Shown: positions 57,170-64,000 of the stretch, piece after piece
How the letters are laid out: the number at the start of each line of letters is the position of its first letter
Numbering within the stretch: the stretch's first letter is position 1
From: Haliclystus octoradiatus
Taxonomy: Eukaryota; Cnidaria; Staurozoa; Stauromedusae; Haliclystidae
Direction of reading: 5' to 3'
Length of the DNA stretch: 64,000 bases
NCBI GenBank assembly: GCA_916610825.1
Contig: OU744446.1
Location: forward strand, 38,478,261 to 38,542,260
Notes under the pieces: model-generated
The model's database searches: none
The model's input: only the letters and a program-made list of their open reading frames with translations
What the model was told of the DNA's origin: nothing
Translations under genes and position numbers: made by a program

Positions 57170-60100
57170 ATGAGTTCAAAAACAGACCAAGAAGGTATTT
57201 TATATTATAGTTATTGATTTTTAATTATGAAATGTTATAAATGAGGCGCAGGATTGTTGCCAGATCTAGAATGTTGGCAGTTTGACAATAACAAATATAA
57301 ATACCAAAACTGTATCACCAACTTCCTCCATTCGAATCTAGGTAGTTTATCGTTGACCTTTATAGTTGCCTAAAACATGCTTGAATCATATTTGAACGAA
57401 AAAAGAGAGACAGACATATATCTTGTTTTAATGTGATTATTCTTCATCACATACCACGAATCATGAACACGATGTAGACAGAGATGTATGTCTTGTACAT
57501 GCCCTGTGTAGCCTACACTATGATTACATACGATGCTATATATAAGAACAAAAGACAGTTTGAAGCTAACCAATCTTGGCTATCTTGACGGGTCCCAGTT
57601 TCGAATCAGGCTGAGTGATAATGGCAACATCTTTTGTTGTAAAATGATTTAATAATAAAGATGATTGTCATTGATTGATGATAATATGACAATCACCAGC
57701 TGACACTATATATCTCCATGGTACCACATCGATTGGTGACCATGGTCCAATTTGCATGACCAAAATAAAGGCCAATGAATTATACAGAGAGATAGAGCTT
57801 AACTGTTTGATGGATGCAATGTTAATCCGTTTACATGATTGTTCGTTTAACAAATTCTACAAATAAATTGTAGCCTACTGATCTGATGCGAACGAATTTT
57901 GCCAAATTATGCTATTATATACAAATTATCAATAATAATGGTGAATCTGATATAAATTTGAAGAAAATAAAAAAGGATCATAATCAGAAGTAATGTTTTC
58001 AAGTTGATCTTGCCCAAATGTAGATCTAAGTATTCAAGAATCAAGACTCACTTTACTTTACTCTGCAGATTCCGGATAGCTGACTTCCATGTTCCTTAGC
58101 TTTCCCTCATTTGTCCCTTTGAAACTATTCCCATCTAGTCCCGGCACTGCTGATAAGAATGCCTCGGAGTAGCTTCCATTGTGCTTCGACGGGGTTGCTC
58201 AAATATAAATTCGGTAAAATGACCAGAATAAGTTACAGATGACCAAAGATAGTCTGGGAAAAATAATTTAGAAAAGCTACATATTTATTCAATATACCTT
58301 TAAAAATCAGGAGAAAATGATTTGAGAAAATAGTTTGAAAAATCAGAAAGTATACCTCAGACAATTTCCATGAGAAAGAATACCTTTTTTCTGGATTTTG
58401 CAAAAGGTGCTCTTTAATCGTTGAATGAGCGTCATCGTATACCAAAAACATGGGGGCATTCCGTGGTATTCCCCCATGAAAAATGTTTGATGGAGGCCAG
58501 TACGTGCAGACTCTTCTCTTCTCTGTTTTCTTGATCATGTTTGTTTCATAAATGTCTTTAATTTTGTCAATACGGTAATTTACATTTTCAACATCTAATA
58601 TAATACTTTCACTTGAGAAAACATATTTTAAAATGTGACGAAGTACATTTAATTATTTGCAATTTTACAATTGGTGTTCATCATATTATTCTACCAGAAA
58701 TTTGCTATATTTAATTAAAAAAAATTATAATTCTGTCTATCAAAAAAATGGAAAGGAGAAAGCCTTTACAGTCAAACTCGGTTAATATCCCCTCTTTTAA
58801 TGTCCCTCCTTGCTTAATGTCCCCACATAAAACTGATTTCTATTTTCCATTCTCTATACAAACTCTCATAATCCTACCTCGCTTATATCCCAACTCGCTT
58901 AATGTCCCACTTTTCACCTGTGCCAGAGGGGGGATATTAAGCAAGTTCGACTGTATATTAGTACATTATTTGATTTGCATAGTTTGTGGTTAATGCTAGA
59001 AGGTCTTGATATAATGTAGTTTGTATTACAGGTTATTCAGTCATAGGTGCAAAATAATAACTCAGTTTGTTTACACGTGGTTATACCGCGGCGTTGAAAA
59101 CATTTTGCATAATAAAAAGTATGTCTTTCATCATATCGAGTACACGCCTAAACTGAAATGCCTTAGTTGCCAACACTACATCTATATTTAACTTGGGAGA
59201 TAATGGTAACCGATTTTGAATTGCTGAATTCCAATTTGCACGTGACTGTTGTTTCAGTGTCCCAGTTTGTGATATCAATCTATAACCTAGAGCATTAACC
59301 TCTTTTAAACGTGAACCTCATTTTCTTCTATATATACACTATTCAAATGATTCTCCACACTCTTGTCACAACTCCAGTCAGTTTGCAAGATTTAACTTTT
59401 ATGCAACCGCACCATGATGATTATAAACTAGCAAAGGGTTATCAGGTCAAATACCAATCGTCATTTAAAAACAAACGATACCCTAAAGATATGCAATATT
59501 TAAAAACAAATATGATTATCAAGTTCTGTATAATATATATGAACTGTAAAAGCTTCCGGCATTTATATGTCGCCCATGTGTTGTAAGCTATGATGGGTAA
59601 CATTCTTTAGAGGCCCGGCGATGCAAAAAGACACATGGTCCACTGGGGGATTTCGGATTCAATAAGTGATCTGTGAAGGACTTCCTATCCGAAATGGAAA
59701 TTCAGCTTTAGTTTGTAGCAAATAGTCTCCCCCATAAGGCCCTCGTCGTGTGCTAATTCCTAAGTAAATTTGCTCCGATTAAATATTAAGTTGAGGCCGG
59801 ACGTGAATTGGTTACAGCTCCTTAGAAATAGCAAATATGAATAATCAAATATATGAATTTCATTAAAGTAATCCTTACTTTCGATTTATCCAGATGTTTA
59901 TCAATTATTATTTTATCAACTATAGTTGTGACAGATCAGCAATTGTAATCCTAACGCGAAACTGAGTGACGACATATTATTTGAAATAAAAGATGGCTCT
60001 GTTTATCACTGTGTGTCATTATGTCATTCTATATATGTTATCTTTTCAATACAAGATATTCTTCGCATAGAATTACACTCGTAAAAATGTTCAAATTCCA

Positions 60101-63100
60101 TTCACAAAGGCAAATAAAACCCCACCTGACTACTTGGTTTGAAAACAATAGTAAAAGTTGAAAGCAAAAACAATATTTATTGAGATTTTTTATTTTGAAT
60201 ACTTGTAGTATGTAATAATATTAATTAATTTATGTTATCATAATTAGCAAATTTATGACTCATTCGTCATCACTTTCTACTACGACAATGGTTATTTATT
60301 AGTCACCGCCTTGAATATATTAGTGGCATCTTCCGAGGGGCGGTAGTCGTTTGTACACCCTTTTATATTTCACTAGCCTCTTGAATCATTGTGTACTACT
60401 AAATATTTAAAAGGTTGCGAACTGAAATATCTGAACACTCTATTTTCATCGTGAACTCTAAAACACGTACTTTCATTGTGACGGTTTTCCTCTTGCATTA
60501 AATTAAATTGCAATTATTTACTGACATCCCTCTGTCATTGATGTAGCCAAGCGATGTTTTTTGTTACTACAGTAACTATAGTAACAGTGCACCTTTTTAA
60601 ACAAAGCGTGGGACTATAGTAGTGAATGTTCGGTTTATCACCGTTGACAAAGTCTACTGGCCCATTCTAACGGAAAACGTCGTTAATGACAACGAAAATA
60701 AGCATTATTCAACTGTATATATTATATCGTTTCTATTGAAATGGTGTCTCCTCTGAGTGAATTTTGTTGTACTTGAACAATGGGTCTTTTGAATTGATTG
60801 TTATTATTTTTAACAATTGGAAATGGTATGTATAGATTTAATAGTGATAACACATCGACTGATCTAGTGACTAGAATACAACCTGTCAGTGTTGTTGTAA
60901 TCACGATATTTTTACAAACCAATGCCTAAATATATTATTTGATCTACCGTTTGTATAGCAGATGACGAAACTGTTGGCTTGAAAGATGAGAATTTCAACA
61001 ACAGAGTAGTAAAGAAGAATGGTTCAGGAATTGGTGTTGAGCTGATGGTCGCGTTCCAAAATTGTTTCGAAGGAGCTGCAATGGCTTTTGCTCCAAACGA
61101 CGACGATGATAATGAATACCAACAAGATACAAATACGTTACATGAAATGGCTGTACAGTTATTCGAACTATTTGATCGCGAGCAAAGAGGTTATGTTTTA
61201 ATTGATGATATTAATAGTAGTTTAGGAGAAGAAACAGGTTTATCTTTCACGCAATTACATGATATATTTACCATTTTGGATCATGGTAAAACGGGTAGAA
61301 TTACGCTTCAAGATTTTACGGATGCCTTTGTTCGACAATCATTTACTAATGACAACGAGGATAACGATATAATTAACGAATTAACAGACCAGGATAAAAA
61401 TATTAACGATGAAATTAGTGATAGTTCTGATGTTGAAAGCATACTGTCAGATCAATTGGATAATCTCGACACAGAACTCAAACCAACGAAATCATTACCA
61501 AGATTTATATTAGATAGTGTCGATTATGAAGATGAAGGAACAAGCGAAGATTATTCTGAACAAAATAATTTTATATTTTCAACATCGAGTGCATTTGAAG
61601 ATGTCAACCACAGACTTATATCTCGTTCACCCCCAGATGGTATTGAAACTATACATTGGAACGATTTCCAAACCAACCACGATTATATTCAGCTTGATAT
61701 TCAGCATTCAATTTCTGAAAAGAATAACTTGTTTTGCTTGAATGATCATCTCATCGCATGTCATGAAATACCGATTGTTAATAACATAGAAAATAAACAC
61801 AACGTCGGGCACAACGCCACGAACGAAATAGATGAATTAAATAGACAAACAACGCCCGATTCGTTTGAGGTTATTTGTAATACTGAAACATCTGGTGTAC
61901 CGAAGACTAATCAAAACGAGGAGTTTAAAACCTTATCACAACATACTTACAAAACAGAACGTTCAGTCATTGGATCGTTTAGTTCTGAACATAAGCATAG
62001 ACATATTAGACGGGATCTTAGACGCTTGCATTCCACACCTCTATCTAAACGAAAACCTCGGCGAAGATCATTTCAACGTGGTGCAACACTCGATTTAACT
62101 AATCAACATAGGTTTCATAGTTCAAGTATTGGGTCACCTAACGGAATGTTACCTTCAAAATATAATAATAATTCATGGAATAATATGAATGGAGGAGATA
62201 CAAGTTTAAATGGTATTTGTGAACATAATAATTCAAGTTTCGATTTAGTTGATAATGACGACGCACAAAATATTGATATCAATGGAAGAGAAACTGAAGA
62301 TTGGAATAGTTTATTAACACGTTTGGAGTGTCAAGCTTTATTTGCAGGGTATGTCATATTTTTAAAAATAATTTTATTCACTATCAATAATTTATGTTTC
62401 ATTTTCATCTTATATATTCCTGTTCTATAATTGGATTGCATTTTTTAATCTTTCCTTGCTGTTTAAATGATAAGAAAAAATGTCACAATTAAAATATCTA
62501 TATGATGCCTAAGAATCCGTAAAATGTCATTTACGCGATATACTGAATGTTCAGATTGTGATGTTCAGCCGATATGTTTAGACGTGAAACATTATCTGAT
62601 TCGTAATTGTCTCGATGATTGACAGTTTAAAATGCTTGTTTCCGACTTAAACACCCATAACATGAATTCCTCGTAATGTAGACATCAATCAAACTTGATT
62701 ATTAATGCATCTATCAACACAGAACTTACATAATACAAACTTTCCTCTCTGTATCAGTAGAGTCTGAACTGAGAATTCATAATATTAGTCCTACTTTTGA
62801 CGATAAAACTAAGTGGTATCAATTATATGCTCTCTTGAGTCTGTAATTTTGAAAGTTTTGAAAAATATTTGTTAATTTTCTAATTTTCTCAAATCGTATG
62901 ATTGTTTCTGATTTTGTAAAGGATTGACCTACATTCATATATGGTTGTATTATCGATTGTTTGAAATTTAAAATAGCTGCTTTCAATGCTATCATAATAG
63001 ACTTTTATGATTGAGCTTTCATCCTATTCTTGGCACCTCTGTTTACTTTACTCCGTGGGAAGACACGTTTTCAGAGTATACTTCAAAAAGAAGAGCGCAA

Positions 63101-63628
63101 CCGTTCAACATTAAATAATAGATCGCGGTCCCATTGTTTGAATTATTTCAGACCATGATTACATTGCGAGTGAAGGGGGGCTATACTCATCTCAAAGCCC
63201 CATCATTGTTTAATTTCGCTTCTGTATAGATGCAAGGACCAATGTAACTATTGAAGATAGCTCCCTTTTTAAATATCGTATAATTATTGTCTTTTTAACC
63301 CTTATTGAGTGACCAGAACCATTGTTCGTTTCACATATATGTGGTTCGTTTTTCTCTGGTCGTCCTTACAGGTTTATATTTTATTTTTAGTTGTTGTTTT
63401 TTTCAAAATATTTCCATGATTAGTAACAACACCTTCATTTATGACTTAACATTAATTTAACGTAACTTTGTCCATTTTTAGAAATCGCAATTTACGTTTC
63501 GTTTGGCAGCAAATCAATGCATATCAACCGGACCTACTCCAAACTTTTGAAGAATTTTTAAAAAGTGTCGCAGAAGAAATTCAACAAACATACGTCAAAT
63601 TCCAAGAATTGGAATCCACTCTTAACAG
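57170..63628 (+). CDS. EF-hand protein, N-terminal part (gene runs past the window)
   Basis: Exons 57170-57194, 60962-62348 and 63482-63628 join in phase and code for the first 519 residues. Near the N-terminus is an EF-hand pair at about 74-94 and 109-132. Its loops, DREQRGYVLIDD and DHGKTGRITLQD, keep Asp at position 1 and Gly at 6 but lack several ligands and end in Asp, so calcium binding would be weak. A long acidic, Ser/Asn-rich low-complexity stretch (130-340) and a basic region (about 350-375) follow. The third exon is helical and Gln/Glu-rich (LLQTFEEFLKSVAEEIQQTY), as at the start of a coiled coil. Two EF-hands before a coiled coil recall Rab11-FIP3/4, ninein or CRACR2A, but I cannot choose. 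The start is in a 25-base first exon; an in-frame upstream ATG is not seen. Confidence 0.75.
58180..58485 (-). mobile_element. G-run MITE, copy 2 (inverted relative to copy 1)
   Basis: CTTCCATTGTGCTTCGACGG and, further on, TATACC and GGTATTCCCCC match the reverse complement of the element at 3377-3733. It is diverged and its termini are partly lost. Lies in intron 1 of the EF-hand gene. Confidence 0.65.
58769..58953. mobile_element. TA-flanked MITE (pogo-like ends), second family
   Basis: CAGTCAAACTCGGTTAATAT on the left, the inverse of ATATTAAGCAAGTTCGACTG on the right, with TA immediately outside. The interior repeats the word TTAATGTCCC. No coding capacity. Confidence 0.8.
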
Positions 63629-64000
63629 GTGACTATCATTTATTACTAAAATATATGATATACAGTAACAAATATCAAATTATACACAGTAATACCAATT
63701 AATATAATCTTAAAACAAAATTAAGAGCCAATGCTTATGTTGACGTTCAATTTCTTCCCAATGAGACTTTTGAAACTTGTCCGTCTGGAAACCTCCTTCA
63801 TTCGTTTTATAACAAGTTGAAAAGTGTTTTAGCTAGATTACCCGCATGTGTGTTTGATGAGACCTAATAAGCTTGACCCTTCTATAGGCGGTCTTAGTTC
63901 AAAGATTCAATCGAATCTAATATATTAGTCATTCAGAGCAATGGTAAAGTTATCACTGTGACACACACGAACATCCGCAATGTTATAGATAGTTTGAATT
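63629..64000. other. Intron of the EF-hand gene, cut by the window end
   Basis: Starts with the donor GTGACT after 63628. I see no further exon in the remaining 370 bases. Confidence 0.6.

Noticed and set aside
57370-59586. Several 60-100-codon frames in intron 1 of the EF-hand gene
   Set aside because: They have no conserved motifs, and some overlap MITEs (58180-58485, 58769-58953).

Overview
This window is nuclear DNA of an AT-rich invertebrate animal. Every host gene that can be rebuilt except two single-exon reading frames is split by GT-AG introns, polyadenylation signals are visible, and the space between exons is filled with SINEs, a LINE tail and many small terminal-inverted-repeat (TIR) elements. 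A prostanoid-receptor-like GPCR and the overall style would fit a tunicate or another deuterostome, but I cannot fix the phylum from sequence alone.

Layout, left to right. 0.5-1.7 kb: single-exon four-pass membrane protein (+). 2.0-2.9 kb: 3' end of a CR1-like LINE. 4.2-7.6 kb: three-exon class A GPCR (+). 7.9-17.2 kb: NHL-type beta-propeller gene of at least 12 exons (+), whose first exon has a decayed inverted copy in intron 1. 19.3-20.4 kb: leucine-rich-repeat protein (-). 23.5-39.2 kb: array of four tandem ~4.1 kb units, each holding an eight-exon minus-strand gene of a family I do not recognise. Only the second copy is open throughout (409 aa); the others carry stops or a frameshift. The spacers hold a tRNA-derived SINE and a broken piece of the last exon of the neighbouring GCAT gene. 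40.2-55.5 kb: complete 11-exon glycine C-acetyltransferase gene (GCAT, -, 413 aa). Its introns contain a 22-bp minisatellite, a near-perfect 274-bp hairpin element and three hAT-type elements nested inside one another. 57.2-63.6 kb and beyond the window: EF-hand protein (+), divergent from GCAT with a 1.7 kb shared upstream region.

The host genes do not form an evident pathway. GCAT is the second enzyme of mitochondrial threonine breakdown; its usual partner, threonine dehydrogenase, is not here. The most interesting items are the tandem orphan gene family (internally duplicated exons, a putative C4 zinc site, a CRE palindrome in front of every copy), the way the array captured and partly inverted the end of GCAT, the triple hAT nest with exact 8-bp target duplications, and a transposon-borne array of octamer plus CCAAT motifs. 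All intron-exon structures were read by eye from splice consensus, phase and protein continuity, with no transcript support.
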